From positions 434,001 to 498,000 of the forward strand of contig JAWSVM010000003.1 in assembly GCA_033851915.1 (NCBI GenBank): a stretch of 64,000 bases of DNA. The letters run 5' to 3'. The position numbers were made by a program, and so were the translations under genes. This DNA is from UBA1672 sp033851915. Its GTDB lineage: Bacteria > Pseudomonadota > Alphaproteobacteria > Micavibrionales > Micavibrionaceae. Below, piece by piece: positions 44,185-53,347 of the stretch (position 1 is the first letter of the stretch; each line of letters opens with the position of its first letter). The notes under the pieces are model-generated. The model saw nothing but the letters and a program-made list of their open reading frames with translations, was not told where the DNA came from and searched no databases.

Positions 44185-44709
44185 ATGAGCAATTTCATTC
44201 TGCCCTATAAGGGCATATCCCCCCAAATTCACGATAGCGCTTTTATTGCGCCCTCGGCCTCCATCATTGGTGATGTGCAAATCGGGGAGGACAGCAATAT
44301 TTGGTATAATTGCGCCCTGCGCGGCGATGTGAATGACATCAAAATCGGCGCACGCACCAATATTCAAGACGGCACAGTTATTCATGTCACTACCGATTTT
44401 CAAGGCACTTACGTTGGTGATGATGTCACCGTGGGGCATTTGGCCATTTTACATGCCTGCACCATAGAGGATTTCGGCTTTGTCGGGATGCAAGCCTGCG
44501 TCATGGACGGCGCAGTGGTGGAAAGCCACGGTATGCTTGCCGCAGGCGCATTACTAACCCCGAATAAACGCGTGCCTTCGGGTGAACTGTGGGCAGGCAG
44601 CCCCGCTAAATACATGCGCGACCTAACCGATAAAGAACGCGCCTACCTCAAATGGTCTGCTCCTCATTATGTCGAATTGGGCAGGGAGCATAAGGCAAGT
44701 GTTGGGTGA
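44185..44709 (+). CDS. Gamma-class carbonic anhydrase family protein
   Basis: 174 residues of left-handed beta-helix hexapeptide repeats (IIGDVQIGEDSNIWYNCALR, DGTVIHV, VTVGHLAILHACTIED). The zinc histidines of the family are present: His67, His85 and His90. Proteins of this kind (YrdA, PaaY, CaiE-like) are trimers with carbonic anhydrase or thioesterase activity. The end carries NKRVPSGELWAGSPAKYMRD. The stop overlaps the next start by one base. Confidence 0.88.
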   Translation: MSNFILPYKGISPQIHDSAFIAPSASIIGDVQIGEDSNIWYNCALRGDVNDIKIGARTNIQDGTVIHVTTDFQGTYVGDDVTVGHLAILHACTIEDFGFVGMQACVMDGAVVESHGMLAAGALLTPNKRVPSGELWAGSPAKYMRDLTDKERAYLKWSAPHYVELGREHKASVG

Positions 44710-45281
44710 TGAGTGATACTGGTTCTTTTAAAAAACCGGCTGGTTTTACTCCATTTTTTGTTGCTAAATTAACGCAGAAAAAAAAGCTGTTCTGGCCCTG
44801 TGTTATTCTGTTGTTTTTTATATTCGGTGCGAATAATGCTTTTCTTGAGGGGGATAGTGATGTTGTTGGTCTTCTAATTATTGTTATGTTTTGTGCAGCT
44901 TATATTTTATATGCTCGTTATTTGAATAAGAATCCTAATATTATTGAGGTGTCGGATAAGGGGATTTGGCTTCCATTGCGTCGGATATTTATTCCCAAGG
45001 ATAGGTTTTATAAAGCAATTAAAGTGCAAAGGATCAGCCATAGCCAAGTGGGGGATATGACTATCCAAAATGTGGATGTTTTCTTTAAAATATCACGTAA
45101 TGAACGGCGATCTTTATTTTGGAGGCTTGTGGCCACTAAAAAAGAATATGAAATTTCGCCAACGCAGTATCAGGTAACAGTATCCATCCCGTATACGGTG
45201 GGGCACGGCGATGATATTCTGTTGAATGTTTCCAAAACCGAACTCGTCAGGATTCTAAATAGCCTCAAGAGTAAGCCGTAG
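44709..45281 (+). CDS. Hypothetical membrane protein
   Basis: 190 residues, with two predicted membrane helices (about 27-45 and 52-70), then a basic, beta-rich cytoplasmic part of about 115 residues. ATG 44709 overlaps the upstream TGA (TGATG); a GTG three bases earlier is the alternative. No family recognised, though the helix pair followed by a beta domain is like the bPH2 proteins at 10.7-11.8 kb. It ends seven bases before phaC, which is convergent. Confidence 0.6.
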   Translation: MSDTGSFKKPAGFTPFFVAKLTQKKKLFWPCVILLFFIFGANNAFLEGDSDVVGLLIIVMFCAAYILYARYLNKNPNIIEVSDKGIWLPLRRIFIPKDRFYKAIKVQRISHSQVGDMTIQNVDVFFKISRNERRSLFWRLVATKKEYEISPTQYQVTVSIPYTVGHGDDILLNVSKTELVRILNSLKSKP

Positions 45282-45288
45282 GTACAGT

Positions 45289-47109
45289 TTACCGCCGCAC
45301 CTTCACATAACTCCCCGGAGCCGCCTCAATTCCTTTAGCGACTTTACGCGCCGCCACTTTACCGCCGCCAAAGTCACTGACCCATTTATCCCACGCAGGC
45401 CACCATGAACCCTCATGCTGTTCGGCATTGTCCAGCCATTCATCGGCTGCTTCAGGTGTCTTATCATTCGTCCAATAGCAATATTTGTTCTTATGCGGCG
45501 GGTTCACGACCCCTGCAATATGACCTGACGCAGCGAGAGTAAAGGTCACGTTGTTACCACTCATCAACCCAACACCCTCATATGTCGCTTTCCACGGTGC
45601 GATGTGATCTTCGCGGGCGGAGATGAAATGACGCGGTGTTTTGATGATTGATAAATCAACAGGCGTGTCATTCACATCAATGCCGCCGGCCTCAATCAGT
45701 TTGTTATTTTGATACATATTGCGCAGGTAAAAGCGATGCATCGCGGCGGGCATATTGGTGCAATCATCATTCCAATAGAGCAGGTCAAAGGGGAATGGCT
45801 CGCGCCCCATCAAATAGTTATTCACCACAAACGACCAGATAAGGTCATTGGCGCGCATCAAGCTGAAGGTCTTTTGCATTTCCTTACCGTCCAGAACGCC
45901 GTGCTTATCCATCATTTTATCCAGAACATCCAGTTGCGTGTCATCAAGGAACAGCTTCATATCGCCAGCATGTTCAAAATCCAGCAAGGTGGTTAAAAAT
46001 GTTGCTGATGCAATACGGCTGTCTTGTTTATTTTGGGTCAGATAGGAGAGGGTGGTCGCTAGCAACGTCCCGCCAAGGCAATAGCCAACCGCATTGGTTT
46101 GTGCCTCACCTGTTATAGTCTCGATTTGAGTAAGAGACTCCAATATCCCTTCATTCATATAGTTTTCAAAATCCTTTTGTGCCAACGCTGCATCTGGGTT
46201 GACCCACGAAATCACGAAAACCGTATGGCCTTGCGCAACCGCCCATTCAATTAAGGAATTATCAGGGCGCAGATCAAGAATGTAATATTTATTAATCCAT
46301 GGCGGTATAATCAACAGTGGCGTTTTATGCACTTTATCGGTTGTCGGTTCATATTGGATCAACTGCATCATGTCGTTTTGGTGAACCACTTGTCCTTTTG
46401 ACATGGCTATATTCTTGCCCAGTTCAAAAGCCGTATTATCAGTGGTGCGAATGTTAAGCTTCCCGTCTTTGATATCACGCATCAGGTTTTCAAACCCTTT
46501 GACCAGATTTTGACCGCCTGTTTTCATGGTTTCATTGAGAACCTCGGGGTTGGTCATTAGAAAATTGGTTGGGGACATCGCATTTGTGAATAGTTTGGCT
46601 TGGAAATTCAGTTTGTCTTTTTGATTTTTGCTTAAGCCGTCAACATCTTCGATGGTTTCTTCCATGTGATTACAGGTCAGAAGATAGGATTGCTTTATAA
46701 AGTCAAACAGCGCATTTTCTTGCCACTCGGGCGCTTTAAAACGTCGATCGCCCTTTTCAGGGGTTATCGGCGTATGTGCGGTTGCTTGACCCATGAATTT
46801 GTTGATGCTGTCCTGCCACAAATTTACCCAGTCTTGTGTATATTGAGCTTGAACCTCCATAAATTTACCGGGGTCTTTGGCTATGCGTTCCATAAACGCC
46901 TTATAGCTGTCTTGTACATTCATCGGGTCAAAATTAATGGAGGAAAATTGTTCCATAGTATCCGCACTGCCATATTTGCCGATATAGTCGTTAAATATGG
47001 GCTGCGCTTTTTCATATGCGTCAACCAACGCTTTCCCCAGAGCCGCAGGATCTGGCATCTTAAAGGCTTGTTCGTCTGATGGCTTATTTGAATTTTTGGC
47101 ATTGGTCAT
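45289..47109 (-). CDS. phaC: Class I poly(3-hydroxyalkanoate) polymerase
   Basis: Polymerises (R)-3-hydroxyacyl-CoA on PHA granules. The lipase-like box GYCLGG holds nucleophile Cys344; DHIAPW gives the Asp and SGHIAGVVNPP the His. At 606 residues from ATG 47109 it matches class I. An in-frame ATG at 47190 would add 27 unconserved residues. The N-terminal third is the usual helical domain. It is divergent from hom, with 137 bases between, and far from phaAB at 0.7-2.6 kb. Confidence 0.95.
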   Translation of the reverse strand: MTNAKNSNKPSDEQAFKMPDPAALGKALVDAYEKAQPIFNDYIGKYGSADTMEQFSSINFDPMNVQDSYKAFMERIAKDPGKFMEVQAQYTQDWVNLWQDSINKFMGQATAHTPITPEKGDRRFKAPEWQENALFDFIKQSYLLTCNHMEETIEDVDGLSKNQKDKLNFQAKLFTNAMSPTNFLMTNPEVLNETMKTGGQNLVKGFENLMRDIKDGKLNIRTTDNTAFELGKNIAMSKGQVVHQNDMMQLIQYEPTTDKVHKTPLLIIPPWINKYYILDLRPDNSLIEWAVAQGHTVFVISWVNPDAALAQKDFENYMNEGILESLTQIETITGEAQTNAVGYCLGGTLLATTLSYLTQNKQDSRIASATFLTTLLDFEHAGDMKLFLDDTQLDVLDKMMDKHGVLDGKEMQKTFSLMRANDLIWSFVVNNYLMGREPFPFDLLYWNDDCTNMPAAMHRFYLRNMYQNNKLIEAGGIDVNDTPVDLSIIKTPRHFISAREDHIAPWKATYEGVGLMSGNNVTFTLAASGHIAGVVNPPHKNKYCYWTNDKTPEAADEWLDNAEQHEGSWWPAWDKWVSDFGGGKVAARKVAKGIEAAPGSYVKVRR

Positions 47110-47246
47110 GATGTCTGTCCGATTGTGGTAGGGTATTAAAGCATTATGGTGTTGCAAAAAGCAAGCCAACTCTCTTGCAACATATCGCAAAGAAGGCTAA
47201 GACCATTATTCAACTTTAGACGTCATTAATAAAGGGTAATAGCAAC

Positions 47247-48539
47247 ATGAATAAACCATTTCGCATCGGTATCGCCGGATTAGGAACTGTTGGTGTGGGG
47301 GTAATTAAAGCCCTTACAAAGAATGCTGATATTATTACTCTGCGTGCGGGGCGTGAAATTGAAATTGTTGCAGTCTCTGCGCGCAATAAAGACCAAGACC
47401 GCGGTGTGGATATTTCAAGTTTTGAATGGGTAGATAACGCTGTGGATCTTGCGAGTTATGGCGATCTTGATGCTGTTGTTGAGTTGATTGGTGGATCAGA
47501 GGGCGTGGCAGCAGATCTTGTGAGTGGCGCGCTGGATAATGCCCGCCATGTTGTAACCGCGAATAAGGCATTGTTGGCGCATCATGGTTATGACCTTGCG
47601 CTTAAGGCAGAAGATAAAGGCGTGTCCTTGGCTTATGAAGCAGCCGTTGCGGGCGGTGTTCCGATTATAAAGGCATTACGTGAAGGGCTGGCGGCCAATA
47701 AGATTCATGCCGTCTATGGTATTTTAAACGGAACATGTAACTATATCCTGACCATGATGCGTGAAACAGGCCGTGATTTCGCAGAAGTTTTGAAGGAAGC
47801 GCAAGAGCTTGGCTACGCCGAGTCTGATCCAACCTTTGATGTAGAGGGAGTGGATGCTGCGCATAAGTTATGCTTGATAACCTCCATTGCCTTCGGGGTT
47901 AAGCCTGATTTCGGCGCGCTGCAAGTTCAGGGAATAACCAACATTAACGCGACGGATATCGCATCAGCGACGGAGTTCGGTTATCGCATTAAATTGCTGG
48001 GCATTGCCCGTGATATTGATGGTGAAATCATGCAAAATGTTGAGCCATGCTTGGTTCCGATCCATTCACCAATGGGTATTATCGAAGATGTCTATAACGC
48101 TGTCTATGTGGAGGGTGATTCCGTAGAAAGTCCTCTGTTCACAGGTAAAGGCGCGGGCGAGGGGCCAACGGCGTCTTCTGTCGTGGCTGATATTATTGAT
48201 CTGGCGCGCGGTATTCAAGTGCCAACCTTTGGCATTGCGGCAAAGAATTTAAAAGAAGCCCCGCGGATTTCAATGGGAGACACGCGCGCACGGTATTATT
48301 TGCGCTTAAATGTAACAGATCGCGCAGGCGTAATTGCGGATATTGCCTCTATCTTGAAGGATAATGAGATATCCATTGAGAGCTTGGTACAGCATGGACG
48401 AGATCCTGAACAAGTTGTGCCAATTGTTTTAACATGCCATGAAACCCGTCATGCCTCTATGATAGAGGCAGTTTCCCTTATAGAAAACTTAGATTCTTGT
48501 GCGGAAAAACCTTGTCTCATGCGCATTGAAGAGCTATAG
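47247..48539 (+). CDS. hom: Homoserine dehydrogenase
   Basis: Reduces aspartate semialdehyde to homoserine for threonine and methionine. The 430 residues have the NAD(P) loop GIAGLGTVGVGV, VTANKALLAHHG, ILNGTCNYILTMM and GYAESDPTFDVEG, then a C-terminal ACT domain (about 350-430, RAGVIADIASILKDNEIS) for amino-acid feedback. It is followed by glpX after 28 bases, probably in one transcript. Confidence 0.96.
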   Translation: MNKPFRIGIAGLGTVGVGVIKALTKNADIITLRAGREIEIVAVSARNKDQDRGVDISSFEWVDNAVDLASYGDLDAVVELIGGSEGVAADLVSGALDNARHVVTANKALLAHHGYDLALKAEDKGVSLAYEAAVAGGVPIIKALREGLAANKIHAVYGILNGTCNYILTMMRETGRDFAEVLKEAQELGYAESDPTFDVEGVDAAHKLCLITSIAFGVKPDFGALQVQGITNINATDIASATEFGYRIKLLGIARDIDGEIMQNVEPCLVPIHSPMGIIEDVYNAVYVEGDSVESPLFTGKGAGEGPTASSVVADIIDLARGIQVPTFGIAAKNLKEAPRISMGDTRARYYLRLNVTDRAGVIADIASILKDNEISIESLVQHGRDPEQVVPIVLTCHETRHASMIEAVSLIENLDSCAEKPCLMRIEEL

Positions 48540-48567
48540 GATAGACAGCAAAACAGGATCAATCAAA

Positions 48568-49590
48568 ATGACACAAGCGCGAGCAGATAATATGACACAA
48601 GATACAAACGCAGAATTAATGGATCGTAACCTTGCAATGGAAGTTGCGCGTGTAACTGAGGCGGCAGCACTTGCGGCATCTAGGTTGGTTGGTCGTGGCG
48701 ATAAGGTTGCTGCAGATCAGGTTGCTGTTGATGCGATGCGCTCTGCGCTGAACACGCTCCACATTCAAGGGCGCGTGGTTATTGGTGAAGGTGAACGTGA
48801 TGAAGCGCCAATGCTTTATATTGGTGAAGAAGTCGGCGCAGGCAATGGTGGCCCGCGTATTGATATCGCGCTTGACCCATTAGAAGGCACAGATATTACA
48901 GCGGCTGGTGGGCCAAATGCTTTGGCTGTTATTGCGCTGACAGATGAAGGTGGGTTTTTGAATGCACCGGATGTTTATATGGATAAAATAGCGGTTGGCC
49001 CGGGTATTGATGCCAATATTCTTGACCTTGATGCACCGATTGCTGATGTGTTGGCAAAAGTAGCAAAAGAAAAGGGCGGCAGTATTAACGAGCTAATGGT
49101 CTGTATTTTGGATCGTCCGCGTCACGAACAGCTAATTGCGGATGTGCGTGCATCAGGCGCGCGGATTAATTTGATTGGTGATGGTGATGTTAGTGCGATT
49201 ATCGCAACAACTGACCCTGATACAGGTATTGACCTTTATGTTGGTTCAGGCGGCGCACCGGAAGGTGTTTTGGCTGCGGCGGCGTTGCAATGTATTGGTG
49301 GTTCAATGTTGGGTCGCCTTACATTCCGTAATGATGATGAACGCGGCAGAGCAGAACGTTGGGGCATTACTGACCTGAATCTAATTTACACAACGGATGA
49401 TCTTGCAAAAGGCGATAACGTAATGTTCGCGGCAACGGGTGTGACTGATGGTTCAATGCTTCGCGGTGTGCGTCGCTACCCAGGTGGTGCAAAAACATCA
49501 ACGATTGTTATGCGTTCCAAGTCCGGCACAGTGCGCCGCATTGAAGCAACACATAATCTAAACCGTAAAAACTGGTTGAAGTCCATTTAA
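48568..49590 (+). CDS. glpX: Fructose-1,6-bisphosphatase, class II
   Basis: Gluconeogenic phosphatase; class II can also act on sedoheptulose bisphosphate. ARVTEAAALAASRLVGRGD, VIGEGERDEAPMLYIGE and DPLEGT are diagnostic. ATG 48568 is chosen because AGGA lies nine bases upstream, giving 340 residues. ATG 48592 is another candidate. Both begin with the same ten bases ATGACACAAG, a direct repeat with a 24-base period. Opposed in function to pfkA (9.5 kb). Confidence 0.94.
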   Translation: MTQARADNMTQDTNAELMDRNLAMEVARVTEAAALAASRLVGRGDKVAADQVAVDAMRSALNTLHIQGRVVIGEGERDEAPMLYIGEEVGAGNGGPRIDIALDPLEGTDITAAGGPNALAVIALTDEGGFLNAPDVYMDKIAVGPGIDANILDLDAPIADVLAKVAKEKGGSINELMVCILDRPRHEQLIADVRASGARINLIGDGDVSAIIATTDPDTGIDLYVGSGGAPEGVLAAAALQCIGGSMLGRLTFRNDDERGRAERWGITDLNLIYTTDDLAKGDNVMFAATGVTDGSMLRGVRRYPGGAKTSTIVMRSKSGTVRRIEATHNLNRKNWLKSI

Positions 49591-49629
49591 TAGCTTCTCG
49601 TTTCTGCGCGAATCTTTTACTCTGTCTGT

Positions 49630-51420
49630 ATGTCAGAAAATATTGTTTCACATTCCTTAAATAAGGCGCGTTGGGTTATTCCCGATGTGGCCATTGATGA
49701 CGTTGACCTTTTGGTGCGCCGTCATGATGTTCCCGAAATCGTGGCGCGTTTATTGTGCCAACGCGGCGTTGCACCTGAAGATGTGGAAAGTTTCCTCAAC
49801 CCGACACTGAAAAATGACTTTCCTGATCCGTTCTCTCTGAAAACGATGGGTGATACGGCGGAAGACATAGCGATAGCCATTGAAAACGGAGAGAAGTTCG
49901 CCATTTTCGGTGATTTTGATGTTGATGGTGCAACCTCATCCGCAGTTCTTTATCGGTTCTTAAAGGCTGTTGGCGTTGATGCGCCTATCTATATCCCTGA
50001 TCGTTTGAGCGAAGGCTATGGCCCCAATATTGACGCACTGAAAAAACTGAAAGAGCAGGGCGCAGATATTCTGATGATGCTCGATTGTGGGACGACGGCC
50101 TTTGATATTGTGAAAGAGGGAACGGATCTCGGCCTCAAAATTGTTATTCTGGATCACCATGAGGCAGAGGATCATTTGCCTGAATGTTGGCACGTGATTA
50201 ACCCAAAACGTAAAGATGACACCTCTGACCTTGATATGCTAGCGGCTGTCGGTGTGACTTTCATGGTGTGCGTCGCAATTAATAACCGTCTGCGTGAGCG
50301 TGAGTTTTATACGAATAAGGGAATTAGTGAACCGAATTTGAAGGGCTTGCTGGATATTGTCGCGCTTGGCACTGTTTGCGATATGGTGCCGTTAACAGGG
50401 GTGAACCGCTTGTTTATTCGCATGGGTTTTGCCGTGCCTTATGACCAAATGAATATCGGGATTAAGGCATTGATGAGTGTCGCAGGAATCACGCCGCCAA
50501 TATCGACATATGATTGCGGGTTCGTTCTGGGGCCACGTATTAATGCAGGCAGTCGCGTGCATGAGGCTGATTTAGGCGCACGTCTTTTGACCAGTGATGA
50601 TGCAGAGGAATGCAAAAACATCGCTTGGACTCTGAATGATTGCAACGACAAACGTAAAGCGATCCAAAAAACCATGGAGGAGCAAGCCATTGCCATGGTT
50701 GAAGACCTTGGCATGCAAGATGACCCGCTGATTTTACTGGATCATGATGATTGGCATCCGGGGTTAAGCGGCCTCGTCGCGGGGCGCATTAAAGAGAAAT
50801 ATCAAAAACCGGCCTGCGTTGTGACTTATGCGCATAATCTCTCGGGAGAGAGAGAAGGGCGCGGGTCAGGGCGATCCATTCCGGGCATTCACATCGCGCA
50901 AAGCTTTATCAATGCGCGCCTTGCGGGGATACTTGAGAAGGGCGGTGGTCATGCAATGGCGGGTGGTTTTACCATGAATCCCGATAAATTGGATGATTTA
51001 CGCGTCTTTTTGAAGGAAGATATCGCAAAACAGATGGAAAACACCGACACCAACGTTGAAACCGTTATTGACGGTGTGTTAACGGTGCAGGGCATTACCC
51101 TTGATCTGATTGATTTACTGCAAAATAGAGTAGGGCCATTCGGGCAAGAACAGCCGGAGCCTGTCTTTATGCTGAAAAATGTCCGTATTCATAAGTCTGA
51201 TGTGCTTGGCGGCGCGCATATTCGGGTCATGATTAGTGACTGGGAAGGCGGTACGCGGGTGAAAGCCATGGCGTTTCGCAGTGTTGATACGCCGCTTGGT
51301 GATGCGTTGCTCAAAAGTGGCACGCAGGCCTTTCATATCCTCGGGCAGCTTAAAATCAATGAATGGCAAGGCCGTAAATCCGCCGAGATGCATATCGTTG
51401 ATGCCGCGCAAGCATCCTAA
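49630..51420 (+). CDS. recJ: Single-stranded-DNA exonuclease RecJ
   Basis: 5'-3' exonuclease for recombination and mismatch repair. The 596 residues hold the DHH-type phosphoesterase motifs FGDFDVDGA (from about 93), MLDCGTT, LDHHEAED (from about 175) and GGGHAMAGG (from 438, DHHA1), with an OB domain at the C-terminus. It starts 39 bases after glpX. Confidence 0.96.
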   Translation: MSENIVSHSLNKARWVIPDVAIDDVDLLVRRHDVPEIVARLLCQRGVAPEDVESFLNPTLKNDFPDPFSLKTMGDTAEDIAIAIENGEKFAIFGDFDVDGATSSAVLYRFLKAVGVDAPIYIPDRLSEGYGPNIDALKKLKEQGADILMMLDCGTTAFDIVKEGTDLGLKIVILDHHEAEDHLPECWHVINPKRKDDTSDLDMLAAVGVTFMVCVAINNRLREREFYTNKGISEPNLKGLLDIVALGTVCDMVPLTGVNRLFIRMGFAVPYDQMNIGIKALMSVAGITPPISTYDCGFVLGPRINAGSRVHEADLGARLLTSDDAEECKNIAWTLNDCNDKRKAIQKTMEEQAIAMVEDLGMQDDPLILLDHDDWHPGLSGLVAGRIKEKYQKPACVVTYAHNLSGEREGRGSGRSIPGIHIAQSFINARLAGILEKGGGHAMAGGFTMNPDKLDDLRVFLKEDIAKQMENTDTNVETVIDGVLTVQGITLDLIDLLQNRVGPFGQEQPEPVFMLKNVRIHKSDVLGGAHIRVMISDWEGGTRVKAMAFRSVDTPLGDALLKSGTQAFHILGQLKINEWQGRKSAEMHIVDAAQAS

Positions 51421-51466
51421 ACACCACGCAAATCAAACTATTATGTTATAATGTATCATTATTTCT

Positions 51467-51495
51467 TTGCGTATTGAGCGCAGGGCGGTTATAAA
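51467..51495 (+). promoter_or_regulatory. Probable promoter of the MerC-like gene
   Basis: TTGCGT at 51467-51472 and TATAAA at 51490-51495, 17 bases apart. The start site would fall at about 51502, inside the palindrome that follows. Confidence 0.5.
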
Positions 51496-51498
51496 GCC

Positions 51499-51514
51499 AT
51501 TATCAATTGATAAT
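51499..51514. promoter_or_regulatory. 16-bp perfect palindrome over the predicted start site
   Basis: ATTATCAATTGATAAT is fully self-complementary. It sits between the promoter and the AAAGG ribosome binding site of the next gene. The position fits a repressor operator. Confidence 0.45.
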
Positions 51515-51528
51515 TAAAGGCAATAAAC

Positions 51529-51921
51529 ATGACACAGATAAAACGCGTGCAAGGCATATTCTCTTGGGTTGTTGTCTTATCCGAAGTTAGCCATGTTTTT
51601 TGCTGTGTGTTGCCAAGCTTGTTCAGTGTGTTAACTGTTTTTGTTGGTATGGGCGTTATCGGCGCGTTGCCTGTATGGATGGAAAGCACGCATCACGTTA
51701 TGCACGATTGGGAAATTCCATTAATCGGAATGTCCGCATTTATTCTTGTGCTTGGCTGGGGTTTGCATTTTATCAGCAAGCGCATTGATTGCCATGATAC
51801 CGGATGTGGCCATGGCCCATGTGGTACGAAGAAAAACAAAACGGCAAGGACATTAAAAATCGCTACGTTTCTATTCGTAATTAACGTGATAATTTATTTA
51901 TCCGTGCATTATTCCTTATAG
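51529..51921 (+). CDS. MerC/MerT-like membrane protein
   Basis: 130 residues with about four membrane helices. The first holds HVFCCVLPS (Cys25, Cys26), a Cys-Cys-x-x-Pro arrangement like that in mercury transporters. A cytoplasmic or periplasmic loop has CHDTGCGHGPC (Cys88, Cys93, Cys98 and two His). Metal binding is therefore likely, though the metal is unknown. Similar proteins occur in other alphaproteobacteria as hypotheticals. The 3' end overlaps the convergent hisI by 13 bases. Confidence 0.6.
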   Translation: MTQIKRVQGIFSWVVVLSEVSHVFCCVLPSLFSVLTVFVGMGVIGALPVWMESTHHVMHDWEIPLIGMSAFILVLGWGLHFISKRIDCHDTGCGHGPCGTKKNKTARTLKIATFLFVINVIIYLSVHYSL

Positions 51922-52322
51922 ACATCATCAGGGTTAAAGAGCTTCTTTTCATCAATAAATGTCATTTTAACTTTAGCATCGCCTTGTATCTTTCTGTAAA
52001 AACACGATTTTCTTCCTGTATGGCATGCGCCCTCATCCGTTTCTACCTTAATCCAGATGCAATCTTGGTCACAATCCGTGCGCATTTCGGTAACTTTTTG
52101 AATATGACCACTGGTCGCCCCTTTATGCCATAAAGATTTGCGGCTGCGAGACCAGTAATGCGCCTCACCCGTTTCGATGGTTTTCTGCAAAGCCTCTTCA
52201 TTCATAAAGGCAAACATCAAAACATCACCCGTTTTGTCGCAAGTCGCGACACATGGGATTAATCCCTTTTCATCGAACTTTGGTGTGAAGTCTAGGCTTT
52301 CTTCCATTTCATGCTTGCTCAT
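51909..52322 (-). CDS. hisI: Phosphoribosyl-AMP cyclohydrolase
   Basis: Opens the purine ring in the third step of histidine synthesis. The 137 residues show LMFAFMNEEAL, HYWSRSRKSLWHKGATSGH and the metal-binding DCDQDCIWIKV plus CHTGRKSCFY. It lacks the PRA-PH domain (HisE) that some species fuse to it. It is coupled to gshB by a four-base overlap, which is not a usual histidine operon. Confidence 0.94.
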   Translation of the reverse strand: MSKHEMEESLDFTPKFDEKGLIPCVATCDKTGDVLMFAFMNEEALQKTIETGEAHYWSRSRKSLWHKGATSGHIQKVTEMRTDCDQDCIWIKVETDEGACHTGRKSCFYRKIQGDAKVKMTFIDEKKLFNPDDVYKE

Positions 52323-53266
52323 GTTTTTAACCGTGCTTCAAAAGCATCCCAAAGCTGTGCTTCCAGACAAATCCCGTCCAGTGCGTTGATTTCTTGTAAG
52401 CCCGTTGGTGATGTCACATTGATTTCAGTTAGGTAATCACCGATCACATCAATACCAACAAACACCAGCCCACGTTTTTTAAGCTCAGGCGCGATTTCAG
52501 CGCAAATTTCTTTTTCTCGCTCGGTTAGTGTTGTTTTCTGTGCGCTGCCGCCGGCATGGAAATTTGCACGTGCATCATCCGCCGCAGGAACACGCAAGAC
52601 CGCGCCCGCAGGCTCTCCATCAATCAGAATAATGCGTTTGTCACCTTTTCGCGCCTCTGGCAGGTATTTTTGTATGATGATGGGCTCTTTGTAAAACTCT
52701 TCGAACATCTCCAGCAAAGTGTTGAAATTAAAGCTGTTCTCATCAATGTGATAGACTTGCGCACCGCCATTACCGTAGAGCGGTTTAAGAATGACATTGC
52801 CGTGTCTCTTATAGAAGTCACGCAAGGATGCTCTGTCTGATGTAATAAGTGTCGGTGGGGCAAGATTGGTGTAGTGCGTAACTAGCAGTTTTTCCGGTGC
52901 ATTACGCACCTCTGCGGGGTTATTCATCACCAGCGTATCATCCACAATATGATCTAAAATATGTGTGGCGGTAATATAAGCCATGTCAAAAGGCGGGTCT
53001 TGGCGCATTAAGACCACATCAATATCGGTTTTAAGGTTGATAATCTCGCTTTCACCAAGGGTAAAGTGGTTGCCCTGCTCGCGCCGCACTTCAAGTTTGT
53101 TGGCGCGAGCGCTAACGTGCCCATCCTCAAGGCATAATGTAGGTGTAAGATAGTGATACAATGTGTATCCACGCTTTTGAGCCTCCAAGGCAAGAACGAA
53201 CGTGCTGTCCTTTTCAATGTCGACATTTTGGATAGAATCCATCTGAATTGCGATTTTTAGGCTCAT
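52319..53266 (-). CDS. gshB: Glutathione synthetase
   Basis: Adds glycine to gamma-glutamylcysteine. An ATP-grasp protein of 315 residues from ATG 53266; a longer frame from 53314 is less likely. Seen are IAIQMDSIQNVDIEKDSTF, MRQDPPFDMAYI, GNVILKPLYGNGGAQVY and TEINVTSPTGLQEI. It is divergent from the DEAD-box gene, with 81 bases between the starts. Confidence 0.95.
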   Translation of the reverse strand: MSLKIAIQMDSIQNVDIEKDSTFVLALEAQKRGYTLYHYLTPTLCLEDGHVSARANKLEVRREQGNHFTLGESEIINLKTDIDVVLMRQDPPFDMAYITATHILDHIVDDTLVMNNPAEVRNAPEKLLVTHYTNLAPPTLITSDRASLRDFYKRHGNVILKPLYGNGGAQVYHIDENSFNFNTLLEMFEEFYKEPIIIQKYLPEARKGDKRIILIDGEPAGAVLRVPAADDARANFHAGGSAQKTTLTEREKEICAEIAPELKKRGLVFVGIDVIGDYLTEINVTSPTGLQEINALDGICLEAQLWDAFEARLKT

Positions 53267-53347
53267 TTGACTCACTTTTGTTGCTTTTCTCCCGTATTTA
53301 TAATAGCTATTCATACGAAAAGAAATATAGAGATTGAAAAAGAGTAG

